Source: an uncultured Flavobacteriaceae bacterium
Lineage (GTDB): Bacteria; Bacteroidota; Bacteroidia; Flavobacteriales; Flavobacteriaceae
Assembly (NCBI GenBank): GCA_947500575.1
Contig: CANMSI010000005.1
Span: forward strand, 62,001 to 126,000
DNA: 64,000 bases
Direction: 5' to 3'
Shown: positions 52,189 through 61,410 of the stretch, piece after piece
How the letters are laid out: every line of letters begins with the position of its first letter
Position numbering within the stretch: the first letter of the stretch is position 1
The notes under the pieces: generated by a model
Seen by the model: only the letters and a program-made list of their open reading frames with translations
The model's database searches: none
What the model was told of the DNA's origin: nothing
Program-made: the position numbers and the translations under genes

Positions 52189-53523
52189 ATGATAAAAAAT
52201 CATTTTATACTAATTGGTTTATTAATAGGTGTTTTGCATGGGAAAATTTGGTCTCAAGAAGGCATTCAATCTTCAAGGATAAGCAACACGCTTTCTTATG
52301 GTTCTCTTTCTGAAGCACATTTGGATTCGCTTTATATTTACTCCAAAGTAGATTCTATTATGGCTTTTGCTATTAAAAAATCGGCTTTTCCTGGAGCACA
52401 ACTTTTAGTGGCTAAAAATGGGAAAATTGTTTTTCATGAAGCCTACGGACATCATACTTACCGTAAAATAACTCCTGTTGGCTTAAGGGACCTCTATGAT
52501 ATAGCTTCCGTGACCAAAATAACCGCTGCCTTACCTGCACTCATGAAAATGGTGGATGAGGGAAAACTACAATTAGATGCGCCTTTTAGCACCTATTGGA
52601 AGCCTTGGAGAAACCGAAAAGACAAGAAGCATCTTACGCTTAGAGAAATATTGAGTCATCAGGCCGGTTTGGAACCTTATATTGTTTTCTTGAATAAAGC
52701 AATGAAAAAGGGGCGTTTTAAAAGAAAGTACATCAGGGAGCAACCGAAACCAGGCTTCAAACGGCAGGCATTTAAAAATATTTTTGTGAGCAACCGATTT
52801 AAAAAGAAAGTTTATAGAAGTATTTCCAATTCCCCGGTAGCCACTGATAAAAAATATAAATACTCTGGACTTAGTTTTTTATTATATCCTGAATTAATAC
52901 AACAACTTACCGGTAAAGCCTTTGAAACCTATTTACAAGAATCATTTTACCAACCCTTAGGGACTTCCACCTTGGGTTTTAATCCCTGGGAAAAGAAACA
53001 TCTCAATGCCGTTGTGCCCACGGAAAAAGATACATTCTTTAGAAAGGAGCTCACCCAAGGTTGGGTACATGATGAAAATGCCGCTTTGCTAGGAGGAGTT
53101 TCTGGTAATGCCGGACTCTTTGCCACAGCAGAAGATTTGGCAACATTAATGCAATTGTATTTACAAAACGGTGTCTATAATAACAAACGATATTTCTCAG
53201 AAGAGATCGTAAAAGAATTCACCAAAGTACAATATTCAGAGAACGGAAATAGAAGAGGCCTTGGATTTGACAAACCGCTTTTAAACAATTCTAAATTACC
53301 TCTAGAAAAGGCATACCCAGCACCCGAGGCTAGTCCGGAAAGCTATGGACACGCTGGTTTTACAGGGACCTTTGTTTGGGCTGATCCTAAAAACCAATCG
53401 GTATTTATTTTCCTATCCAATAGAGTATACCCATCAAGAACGCATCGTAATTTGTACAATTTGCATATTAGAACAGCCTTACAGCAAGTTTTTTACAAAG
53501 CAGAATCCGATAATACAGAGTAG
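52189..53523 (+). CDS. Serine hydrolase of the beta-lactamase/PBP-like family
   Basis: 444 residues with an N-terminal hydrophobic signal or anchor (residues 7-20) and then a class C beta-lactamase-like fold. The SxxK motif is Ser107-Val-Thr-Lys110 in YDIASVTKITAAL; the second motif is YSGLSFLLYPE (Tyr-Ser-Gly in place of YxN); a His-Ala-Gly triad equivalent is GHAGFTG near residue 386. Substrate unknown: these include D-amino acid peptidases and esterases. Flavobacteria often carry this domain fused behind a GH3 domain; this copy has none. Separate from the heme genes in function. Confidence 0.88.
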   Translation: MIKNHFILIGLLIGVLHGKIWSQEGIQSSRISNTLSYGSLSEAHLDSLYIYSKVDSIMAFAIKKSAFPGAQLLVAKNGKIVFHEAYGHHTYRKITPVGLRDLYDIASVTKITAALPALMKMVDEGKLQLDAPFSTYWKPWRNRKDKKHLTLREILSHQAGLEPYIVFLNKAMKKGRFKRKYIREQPKPGFKRQAFKNIFVSNRFKKKVYRSISNSPVATDKKYKYSGLSFLLYPELIQQLTGKAFETYLQESFYQPLGTSTLGFNPWEKKHLNAVVPTEKDTFFRKELTQGWVHDENAALLGGVSGNAGLFATAEDLATLMQLYLQNGVYNNKRYFSEEIVKEFTKVQYSENGNRRGLGFDKPLLNNSKLPLEKAYPAPEASPESYGHAGFTGTFVWADPKNQSVFIFLSNRVYPSRTHRNLYNLHIRTALQQVFYKAESDNTE

Positions 53524-53572
53524 CGGTCTTGATTCTTAATTTATTAGTACCTTCGTCCAATACATTTACATC

Positions 53573-54694
53573 ATGGGACTACTTATATTTTTTGCCCTTA
53601 TATCTATTTTCTTTTCATTTCTGTGCTCCATATTGGAGGCCGTATTACTGAGTGTTACTCCAACTTTTGTAAATATTAAAAAGAAGGAGGGGAAAACATA
53701 CGCCTTGGGGTTAGAAAAGCTGAAAACGGATGTAGATAAGCCTCTTATTGCCATACTAACACTTAATACCGTTGCGCACACTGTTGGTGCTATTCTAGTG
53801 GGTGTTCAGGCTAAGGTTGCCTATGCAGAAATGTATGGGAATACCACCAGAACCATTTTAGGAATTGAACTTACAGAAGACGTTATGGTGGGTGTAGTAT
53901 CTACTATAATGACCATTCTTATTCTAGTTGCATCCGAAATAATCCCTAAAACAGTGGGTGCTACTTACTGGAAGCAATTGGCTAATTTTACTACCAAAGC
54001 TCTAAACGCTATGGTTTGGGTACTTAAGTGGACGGGGCTTCTTTGGATTTTACAATTGTTTACGAAACTCATTGGAAGTAAAGATCACCATGGCAGCGTT
54101 TTAAGTAGAGAAGATTTTACAGCCATGGCAGATATTGCTCATGAAAAAGGAGTTTTTCAGGAATCTGAATCCAAGGTCATCAAAAACTTATTAAAGTTTG
54201 ATGAAATTCTTGTAAAAGATGTGATGACCCCGAGAACAGTAATGAAAACCGCTTCAGAAAAGGCTACCATCAAAGAATTTTATGCTGCGAATCCCAAATT
54301 ACGCTTCTCGAGAATTCCCATTCATGGTGCTTCTTCAGAAGAGATTACCGGGTTTGTGCTGAAGGATAGTGTTTTAGAAGAAATTATTAATGATAATGGA
54401 GATTGTCCTTTATCTACCATCAAAAGAGAAATTAGCATTGTAAAACGAGATACGCCTATTCCTCAGTTATTTGACACTTTTATTTCTAAAAGAGAGCATA
54501 TTGCGCTCGTAGTAGATGAATACGGTTCTATTGGTGGTCTTGTTACTATGGAAGACGTGATAGAGACGCTTTTGGGACTAGAAATAATGGATGAAAGTGA
54601 TGCAGTTGAAGATTTGCAACAATTGGCAAGGAAAAATTGGGAACAAAGAGCCAAACGTTTAGGGATTATTGAAGAAGATTTAAAAAGGGATTGA
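53573..54694 (+). CDS. CNNM-domain protein with CBS pair (hemolysin/CorC-type)
   Basis: 373 residues: a CNNM/DUF21 membrane domain with about four helices (residues 1-140), then two CBS repeats (about 205-350; VKDVMTPRTVMK, HIALVVDEYGSIGGLVTMEDVIETLLGL). The C-terminal CorC_HlyC domain of longer homologues seems absent. CNNM proteins move or sense magnesium and other divalent ions; hemolytic activity is a historical label. Its stop overlaps the next start (TGATG), so it is coupled to the ogt-like gene. Confidence 0.9.
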   Translation: MGLLIFFALISIFFSFLCSILEAVLLSVTPTFVNIKKKEGKTYALGLEKLKTDVDKPLIAILTLNTVAHTVGAILVGVQAKVAYAEMYGNTTRTILGIELTEDVMVGVVSTIMTILILVASEIIPKTVGATYWKQLANFTTKALNAMVWVLKWTGLLWILQLFTKLIGSKDHHGSVLSREDFTAMADIAHEKGVFQESESKVIKNLLKFDEILVKDVMTPRTVMKTASEKATIKEFYAANPKLRFSRIPIHGASSEEITGFVLKDSVLEEIINDNGDCPLSTIKREISIVKRDTPIPQLFDTFISKREHIALVVDEYGSIGGLVTMEDVIETLLGLEIMDESDAVEDLQQLARKNWEQRAKRLGIIEEDLKRD

Positions 54695-55167
54695 TGGAAA
54701 CAGTGGCCATAACAACTCCTTTGGGAGTGGCAAGATTGGAGGGTGATGAAAATGGCATTGCTTCCATTTCCATACTCAATGGTGAGGAACAAACAAGTAC
54801 AATTATTCCGGAAGTCTTAGAAGATGCAGTATACCAGCTACAAGAGTATTTTGAGGGGAAACGATCTTCGTTTAGTCTACCTCTAAATCCAAGCGGCACT
54901 GATTTTCAGCAAAGAGTTTGGAAAGCACTTCGGGATATCCCCTATGGCAAAACCGTGTCATACCTAGATCTTTCCAAAACATTGGGAGATGTTAAAGCCA
55001 TAAGAGCGGTAGCCGCGGCTAACGGAAAAAACCCCTTGTGGATTGTAATTCCATGTCATAGAGTTATTGGAAGCGACGGTTCTTTAACGGGTTATGCAGG
55101 CGGATTACATCGAAAAAAATGGCTTTTGGACCATGAGAGTCCTGTAAAGCAACAAAGTCTATTTTAA
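54694..55167 (+). CDS. ogt: Methylated-DNA-[protein]-cysteine S-methyltransferase
   Basis: 157-residue suicide repair protein that takes O6-alkyl groups from guanine onto its own cysteine. The acceptor Cys121 is in the signature VIPCHRVIGSDGS; the helix-turn-helix region FQQRVWKALRDIPYGKTVSY and SLTGYAGGLHRKKWLL are typical of Ogt/MGMT. I take the ATG at 54694; a TTG directly precedes it. It overlaps the CNNM stop by one base. A bidirectional terminator lies about 155 bases downstream. Confidence 0.95.
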   Translation: METVAITTPLGVARLEGDENGIASISILNGEEQTSTIIPEVLEDAVYQLQEYFEGKRSSFSLPLNPSGTDFQQRVWKALRDIPYGKTVSYLDLSKTLGDVKAIRAVAAANGKNPLWIVIPCHRVIGSDGSLTGYAGGLHRKKWLLDHESPVKQQSLF

Positions 55168-55322
55168 ATTTTACAGACTAGGTAGTTTGTTATACTGACT
55201 TTTAAGAGTGTAAGCATTTCGATTTATACCGTTCATCGATCTTTTGTTTTTACCAATCTATCCTAGTCTCTAAAACCATCTTCTATTCGCAATCATTTAC
55301 AAACCGTTTAGTTGGTTTATTA

Positions 55323-55355
55323 AAAAAAGCCTCAACATTGCTGTTGAGGCTTTTT
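55323..55355. terminator. Bidirectional terminator hairpin
   Basis: AAAAAGCCTCAACA ... TGTTGAGGCTTTTT: a stem of more than 12 bp around a short loop (TTGC), flanked by As and Ts on either side, so it can stop transcription both from the ogt-like gene (plus) and from the M4 protease gene (minus). Confidence 0.85.
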
Positions 55356-55377
55356 GACATCCTATTTTAAGTAATTA

Positions 55378-58300
55378 TTACTCTTTAATAAATTTCTGTG
55401 CCATGATTTCTTCTCCATCATTTACTTCCATAATATAGATACCACCTGCCAATTGCGAAACATCAATTGCATTGGAGTTGATAGTACCTGCTTTTACGGT
55501 TTGACCCAATAAATTTATAATTCTAAACGTGCTAGTTTCTCCTGCTTCAGGTAATAGAAGGTTTAAACTATTCTTTACAGGGTTAGGTAATACTAAGAAA
55601 TCCCCTTCAAAGTCTACTTCGTTATTCGTAATATCTAAAATACCTAGTTGAGGGGCTCCTAAATCTACAATACTTTGTTGCGTAATAGCACTGCCTCCGT
55701 TTCCAGTGATTGTCACCTGATCTATATATACTTGGTCTTGGTTGGCGCTAGCATCACATCTAAATCTAAATTGAGAATTTGCATCAAAATTGTAGTCCGT
55801 ATTGGCAATAGTAACCGTAGCAGTGTAAAAGCTCCCGTTTGTAAAGGAAGTCCCAGAACTGTATGCCGCAACCGTATTCCAACTAGATCCATCATAAAAT
55901 TGAACCCAAAAATCCTCGCCATTTTCCATGCTATTTGGATAAAAGAAGAATTCTATATCAATGCTATTATACCCGCTAACGTCATAAGTACCTGTAGTCA
56001 TTGTAGAAGTATTGGTATTATCTCTTAATCTAATGGAATAGTTGCCTTCATAAGAACGTGATCCTGAATAACGAAACGAATCACTTCCTCCATCAATCCA
56101 TCCATCCCATCCAGTTTCAAAGAAACTTTGTAATAGTACTTCAGAACCACCTCCACTGGGAATATCTTGGGTAGTTACGTTAACGGTATTGCTCGTCGCT
56201 GATTCATTTCCAGCAGCATCGCTAGCGGTTACTGCAAAACTATAGGTAGTACTCGCTGTTAAACCTGTTACCTGATATGAAGTTCCTGAAACAGATGCTA
56301 TAGAATTTCCATCTTGGTATACGGTATAATTTGTTACTCCTACATTGTCAGTTGCAGTATTCCAATTTAAATCTGTAGTTGTTTGTGTACTATTTGTAGC
56401 AACTAAACTGGAAGGGGCTGTGGGTGCATCTGTATCTGGTGTTCCAGGAGTAATATTCAAAGTATAATCTTCCACTTCTCCATAAGTAAAGGTTTCACAT
56501 GGACTTGGTACTCCATTGTATTTCATAGAAACACGCATTCTTGTGGCACCATCCAGCGCTGTACTGGGGATGGTAAAACTTCCACTAACCGAAGCTGCAT
56601 TGGTTGGATTCTGAGAAAAAACAAGTTCTCCAGAATCACCAAAATCACCATCATTATTGTAATCTATCCATACCGCATATCCTTCATTATATACTGTGCC
56701 AGTCCATACGGGTGCAATTGTAATAGTATAAGAGGTATTCTTAGTTACCGATGTAGAAATTCCCGTAAAATCTGTATAAAATTGCCCTCCAGAGGTATTA
56801 TCAATACCACCTAATTGTACACTGCCAATATATTCGTCGTTAATATTGGTGCTAGAAGAATCACAATAGTTTAGTGGTGCTGTTCCAGTAGTAGTTACAC
56901 TTATACTAGAAGAAGCTCCATTTCCGCCTGTATTGCAATTAGCATCAACGGTAACAGTGTATGCCGTTGCTGCTGTTAAACCAGTAGCCACATACGATGT
57001 TCCTGAAACTGCAACTGTATTTCCACCAATGGTTAGGTTATAGGATGCTGCTCCAGAGACAGCATTCCAATTAAGTTCAAAACCGTTATCTCCAATATTA
57101 GAAGCGGTTAAACTCCCCGGCGCTGCAAGAGAACAGGTGGGGATATAAGCAGCTCCAACACCAACGGCATTCCATGCATTAGTGGTGGCAATTTCTTCGG
57201 CTGAACCGGCTCCATATAAATCAATTGCCGCTTGGATTGCTCCCGTTCTAGCATCTGCAAAAGTAGAGTTTGCAGAAAGGTAAACGGTTAAGTTTCTATA
57301 GGCTATTGCACCTGCCTTTGTTAATCCTATACCAGATACATTGTAAGCATCTCCTATATCATTTGTGCCAGACTCTCCTGCTGCAAGCACATAAAACCAC
57401 TTATTCTGAACACCAGAATTAGAATGTACGCCGCAATAATCATTAGCCCTAGTAGGTGTTCCACATTGAGGGTTTGTCCAGTTGGAGCCCCCGTAAGTAT
57501 CTGGATCTCCATACTGCCCAGGGTTATTCATAGATCTAAATGCTCCACTTCCTGTCAATCCTATTTCTGTTCCAATTTGCCAATTGTTAGTTCCAGTAGC
57601 ATAATTCTCCACTAATTCTCCAAAAATATCTGAAAACGACTCGTTAAGCGCCCCAGATTCTCTTTGGTATATTAGATTCGCAGAGAACTCCGTAACTCCA
57701 TGTGTAATTTCGTGTCCTGTGATATCTAAAGTTACCAAAGGACCATAGGTAACACCATCTCCATCTCCATAGGTCATTCTACTCCCATCCCAAAAGGCAT
57801 TCACATAATTGGAAGAATAGCTAATATAAGAGCGAAGCACAGCACCATTGCCATCAAATGAATTTCGATTGTGTTCTTGAACAAAATAACGAGAGGTCTG
57901 CTCTGCCGCATAATGTGCCTGAACTCCTGTTTGCTGATTAGAGAAACTAGCAGAACTGCTGGTTATATCTGTAGCACTGCCGTAATTAGTACCATTATTA
58001 AGGCTATAGGTCTCAACACCTTCAGCGGTTTGTCTTAGTCGAAATCCGCTCCCTGTGTTATCTGCGGTAAATGAAACATTACCGTTGTACAAGCTAGCAC
58101 CACTGGCAGGGGTATCTGCATGATGAATCCTTGCATTTTCAAAAATAATCCGTCCAGATTTCGCATCTACGTATACATCTGCTCTATAAATAGGGTCTTG
58201 AGAGTATACATCTAATTTATACGCAAGTACAGCTTCCGTACTAATGCCTTCTATTTTAGGGAAAATTACGAGCTCCCCTTTCGGCTTTTCGTAGCTGAGT

Positions 58301-58776
58301 GATTTGGATTGGGTTTTATTTTGCCAAACATAGGACTTAGCACCAATGTGCGAAGTAGCTCTATTCAATGCAGCTTCCGAACTTAGAGAAGGTTTACTTG
58401 CAGTTTGTTTAGCACTATAATATTGCCCCATCATGGACTGTACTTTGCCATTTTTAGAGTGCACCGTATAGGTAGCAAATTCTACTTTAATACCATTATG
58501 ATATTGCTGATACTTATCGTGTGTAAACCCTAAGTGATCTTTTCTAGAAGCTATTTTTTTCATCTCATCCTCTTTGGAGATTTTTAAGTATTGCTGAAAT
58601 AATACATTGGGTTTTTGAGGACTTAAAGTGGCTTCTCCAGAGAAAAGGATCGCCTTTGCATTTCCATTCTCATCTAGGGTTCTACCAGATACATTGGTAA
58701 GATCTTCTTTTTCCTGAGCAAATACGAAAGTCATCGCAAAAATCAGAAAAAAAGACAGTACGTAATTTTTTTTCAT
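55378..58776 (-). CDS. Secreted M4 (thermolysin-type) metalloprotease with GEVED and Fn3 domains, T9SS cargo
   Basis: 1132 residues: signal peptide (1-20, ending FVFA), an FTP-like/PepSY propeptide (about 25-215), and an M4 catalytic domain (about 225-540) with zinc-binding HEITH (355-359), third ligand Glu379 in ALNES, and the active-site His in CGVHSNSGVQNKWFY. An Fn3 domain (about 565-635), a GEVED domain (about 645-780), a second Fn3 domain (about 790-870) and a further beta-sandwich follow. The C-terminal 75 residues (LPNPVKNSLNLLLPEAG ... GGIYIMEVNDGEEIMAQKF) are a type A T9SS sorting domain. It degrades extracellular protein. A -7 box lies at 58877-58884. Confidence 0.95.
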   Translation of the reverse strand: MKKNYVLSFFLIFAMTFVFAQEKEDLTNVSGRTLDENGNAKAILFSGEATLSPQKPNVLFQQYLKISKEDEMKKIASRKDHLGFTHDKYQQYHNGIKVEFATYTVHSKNGKVQSMMGQYYSAKQTASKPSLSSEAALNRATSHIGAKSYVWQNKTQSKSLSYEKPKGELVIFPKIEGISTEAVLAYKLDVYSQDPIYRADVYVDAKSGRIIFENARIHHADTPASGASLYNGNVSFTADNTGSGFRLRQTAEGVETYSLNNGTNYGSATDITSSSASFSNQQTGVQAHYAAEQTSRYFVQEHNRNSFDGNGAVLRSYISYSSNYVNAFWDGSRMTYGDGDGVTYGPLVTLDITGHEITHGVTEFSANLIYQRESGALNESFSDIFGELVENYATGTNNWQIGTEIGLTGSGAFRSMNNPGQYGDPDTYGGSNWTNPQCGTPTRANDYCGVHSNSGVQNKWFYVLAAGESGTNDIGDAYNVSGIGLTKAGAIAYRNLTVYLSANSTFADARTGAIQAAIDLYGAGSAEEIATTNAWNAVGVGAAYIPTCSLAAPGSLTASNIGDNGFELNWNAVSGAASYNLTIGGNTVAVSGTSYVATGLTAATAYTVTVDANCNTGGNGASSSISVTTTGTAPLNYCDSSSTNINDEYIGSVQLGGIDNTSGGQFYTDFTGISTSVTKNTSYTITIAPVWTGTVYNEGYAVWIDYNNDGDFGDSGELVFSQNPTNAASVSGSFTIPSTALDGATRMRVSMKYNGVPSPCETFTYGEVEDYTLNITPGTPDTDAPTAPSSLVATNSTQTTTDLNWNTATDNVGVTNYTVYQDGNSIASVSGTSYQVTGLTASTTYSFAVTASDAAGNESATSNTVNVTTQDIPSGGGSEVLLQSFFETGWDGWIDGGSDSFRYSGSRSYEGNYSIRLRDNTNTSTMTTGTYDVSGYNSIDIEFFFYPNSMENGEDFWVQFYDGSSWNTVAAYSSGTSFTNGSFYTATVTIANTDYNFDANSQFRFRCDASANQDQVYIDQVTITGNGGSAITQQSIVDLGAPQLGILDITNNEVDFEGDFLVLPNPVKNSLNLLLPEAGETSTFRIINLLGQTVKAGTINSNAIDVSQLAGGIYIMEVNDGEEIMAQKFIKE

Positions 58777-58876
58777 AATCTGTTTTGTTTAATGTTGTTA
58801 AAGGTTATTCTGGTTAAATATATGTTAAATTTTAACATTTTAACGATTAAACACAGCCTTTTTCGACGAAATACAA

Positions 58877-58884
58877 CAAAAATA
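58877..58884 (-). promoter_or_regulatory. -7 promoter box TATTTTTG for the M4 protease gene
   Basis: CAAAAATA on the plus strand reads TATTTTTG on the minus strand, an exact TAnnTTTG match. The leader would be about 95 nt and contains the dyad GTTAAATTTTAAC at 58824-58836. Confidence 0.45.
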
Positions 58885-58980
58885 CTAGAGATTAAAGGGC
58901 GTATGTAAGAAGAAGTGATTTTGCCTTTTCTAGTTTAAAAATAATGCAGGCTTAAACAAAATAGCCAGAATCATCATAAT

Positions 58981-60120
58981 TTAAAGACAAATACAATCAT
59001 TTTCAAAATAGGTAGGGATAAAGGGAAGTCTTATAAATCCTATCCGGCTTCCATTGGCATCAACAACAAGAACACCACCACTAGATTGTGAATTATCGTT
59101 CACATTTCGGTAGCCTAAAAGAAATAAATTACTACTACTATTGTATCCTTGAGAAACCAAATCTATTTGTTCCCCAATTTCTTGCTCAAAATCACTTAGA
59201 ATACTAAAAATATCAATAGTGGTATTGGAAGAAGTACCAAAATTATAAACGGCGGGAGCAAATAATACCGGTGATGGCTGCGCTAAGAAATTTAAATAAT
59301 ACAATTGATCATCAGCAATATTAGCTTCTAAAACTCCCGGAGCAAAAGATTGCTCTATTGAAAACGAGCGTTCATCCGTTACGGCTAGACTCTCAAAATC
59401 TAGTTCTGTGTAGGTATAGCCATTTCCATTTTGTTTTTTGAAAATAGCAATATCCCCATCATTCTTTATCAAAATACTGGCGGCTTCCTGTCCAAAATCC
59501 AATATTTCTAAAACAAGCATATCCTTGGTATTTAAGACAGCAGTTTTATAATTTCCCACTCCATCTAGAAAGGAAACCAGTAATTTTTCCTTAAAATACA
59601 ATGGTTGAAAAGTACTTTGCACTCCCGCTGCTATTGAAATATCTTGTTCAGTACCCGTTGCTATATCAATAATTCGTACGCCGAGGTTATTTGTTTGCCT
59701 GGGACTATAATAACCTACAAAAAGCTGATTTTCCGAATTAGCACCCCATAAAATAGATTGTTCCTCAGAAACAGTGTAGAAATCTTCTAAAAGTTGATTT
59801 TCGCCCGTACGCGCATTTCTTTGTAGGGCTGTAAAACTGCCAGAAGAAAAAGTATAAAACGTGAGTACATCCCCAACTTCTCTTAAGGTTAGGTACTGCG
59901 AACTTAGGCCTGTTTCAGAAGTGATGTTGATAAGTGTTCCCTCTTCAGAGGTGCTACTATAATTGTATTGATATACGCTGCTAAGATCCTCTCCTATTGT
60001 GGTAAAGGCAGGTATTTCTTGCCTTTCGGCAAGCTCCTCATTGGTTTCATCGGTATTGGAACACCCATACAAAAACCATCCAAGGATTATCCAAAAGATA
60101 AGTCCGATACTGGATTTCAT
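58981..60120 (-). CDS. Hypothetical lipoprotein, 379 residues
   Basis: Not recognised by family. Signal peptide with lipobox cysteine at residue 20 (WFLYGCSNTDE), followed by Glu-rich residues. The mature part is beta-rich with repeated strand units (TGLSSQYLTLREVGDVLTF, NLGVRIIDIATGTEQDISIA) suggestive of a beta-propeller. It lies on the minus strand; the 66-base gap to the next lipoprotein gene (60187) leaves co-transcription possible. Confidence 0.78.
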   Translation of the reverse strand: MKSSIGLIFWIILGWFLYGCSNTDETNEELAERQEIPAFTTIGEDLSSVYQYNYSSTSEEGTLINITSETGLSSQYLTLREVGDVLTFYTFSSGSFTALQRNARTGENQLLEDFYTVSEEQSILWGANSENQLFVGYYSPRQTNNLGVRIIDIATGTEQDISIAAGVQSTFQPLYFKEKLLVSFLDGVGNYKTAVLNTKDMLVLEILDFGQEAASILIKNDGDIAIFKKQNGNGYTYTELDFESLAVTDERSFSIEQSFAPGVLEANIADDQLYYLNFLAQPSPVLFAPAVYNFGTSSNTTIDIFSILSDFEQEIGEQIDLVSQGYNSSSNLFLLGYRNVNDNSQSSGGVLVVDANGSRIGFIRLPFIPTYFENDCICL

Positions 60121-60186
60121 GCAACTTTTTTTCTAAAGTTACATAAATTAATCACAACGTACCGGACTTATTGATTCGGGGGTTCT

Positions 60187-61062
60187 TTAATTACAATTGA
60201 AGGTACTAAAAGTATTTCCGCTTGCTATGGCATCAGTCTTGGTCTGCGGAGCTTTAAAAAGTACAAATTGATCTATTGCATGCCCTGAAGAACGTGCCGA
60301 AATTTCCATGGTATATACACCCGCAGCATCAAAATCTACATAGATATCATGAGAATTATTATCATAGGTAGACGATTGCCACTTAAAGCTTAAATCGTTT
60401 CCACCTCTATATATTTTAAACCAACCTTCTTTTGAAGCACCTGCAGGATTTGGTGTTTTCCCAGATCCACTTGGATATACTTTACTATTATCCCTTAGCC
60501 CAAAAAAGTCGTCAGCATCAGGAAAACGCAACCATGAATCGTTATGATCCGTACCATTACTACCAATAGTAACTGCCGACCTCCATATGAACTGATACGT
60601 TCCCGGGTTATTGATTTTTATTTTAAAGGTGGTTAAACCTGTACCAGGATTGCTCAAGTTTTGAGAACCAGTCCACACCATAAAACCATCACCAGAATAA
60701 CCGCTTTCGTTGGTTCTTAATTCCCAACCACTAGGAAATTCAGCATTTTCAAATTCTACAAGTACCAAACCATTGGCCTCGTTAAAAATATAATCACCCA
60801 CAGAGCAATTATCATCATTTCCACTGTTGGGGTCTGGATCATCATTCCCACCATCATCATCATTCCCATCAGCAGGGTCATTTTCGGTATCTGTTCCTTC
60901 TTCTTGAGGGTCTACATTTTCTAGATCATCTTCCATAGCTGTATCGTCCTTGGAACAAGCCATTCCTAAACATAAGAAAAGGCTAAGAATACATGCTTTT
61001 AAAAAGCTTTGTTTTGTCTGTAATAAAGTGCTGCGCATAAGTTTTAATTTTGGGGTTGACAT
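60187..61062 (-). CDS. Surface lipoprotein with carbohydrate-binding-like domain
   Basis: 291 residues. Lipobox cysteine at residue 36 (CLGMACSKDD), reading C-S-K-D-D, which fits the lipoprotein export signal K(D/E)2 used for surface display in Bacteroidota. A low-complexity Asp/Asn/Gly linker of about 45 residues follows. The C-terminal 200 residues form a beta-sandwich with aromatic clusters (SGYSGDGFMVWTGSQN, GWFKIYRGGNDLSFKWQ, AISARSSGHAIDQFVLF-like end) resembling carbohydrate-binding modules attached to glycoside hydrolases. Start at 61062 (MSTPKL) or 61038 (MRSTLL). Candidate LytTR-type repeats lie upstream at 61165-61230. Confidence 0.78.
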   Translation of the reverse strand: MSTPKLKLMRSTLLQTKQSFLKACILSLFLCLGMACSKDDTAMEDDLENVDPQEEGTDTENDPADGNDDDGGNDDPDPNSGNDDNCSVGDYIFNEANGLVLVEFENAEFPSGWELRTNESGYSGDGFMVWTGSQNLSNPGTGLTTFKIKINNPGTYQFIWRSAVTIGSNGTDHNDSWLRFPDADDFFGLRDNSKVYPSGSGKTPNPAGASKEGWFKIYRGGNDLSFKWQSSTYDNNSHDIYVDFDAAGVYTMEISARSSGHAIDQFVLFKAPQTKTDAIASGNTFSTFNCN

Positions 61063-61410
61063 TAATTTTTTACGGTTTCACAACGGTATTGGTCAGTTTC
61101 ACATTGGTATTTGGGGTATTTACAACGTAAGCATTCGCCTACATATTGAAATAATCGAATAGATTTCGATGAACTACATCCAACAATTCGATGAACTACC
61201 GTTCATTGGAATTAATCGTCGATGAATTACCATTTTGATGGTATATTCGATAATTTTAATAAATATTGAGTAATTTTTCTAAATAGCGATTTGTTTGTAC
61301 ATTTAGGGCAATGCAAGCATCATTAAATTAACAAGTAGGTTTTTTGAAGTATTATTTTTTAATTTATCTTCAACTTGCTGGTATTATTTACGGTTCTAAT
61401 CACAAATTGG
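61063..61410. other. Intergenic region with repeated GTTCAT-type motifs
   Basis: 348 bp between the surface lipoprotein and the exonuclease gene. It contains two exact 13-bp direct repeats 22 bp apart, a close third copy and a GTTCAT core in the other orientation. No other gene is visible. A weak plus-strand promoter (TTG at 61345-61347, TATCTTCA near 61366) may serve the exonuclease. Confidence 0.5.
61165..61230 (-). promoter_or_regulatory. Repeated 13-bp motif, possible LytTR-type operator
   Basis: TTCGATGAACTAC occurs exactly at 61165-61177 and 61187-61199, 22 bp apart; a variant GTCGATGAATTAC is at 61218-61230. On the minus strand these read GTAGTTCATCGAA. At 61198-61206 the plus strand has ACCGTTCAT, which fits the LytTR consensus [TA][AC][CA]GTTN[AG][TG]. 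The first pair is 103-137 bp upstream of the lipoprotein start. Confidence 0.45.

Noticed and set aside
58824-58836. Palindrome GTTAAATTTTAAC in the M4 protease leader
   Set aside because: AT-only dyad of a kind expected by chance in this composition.
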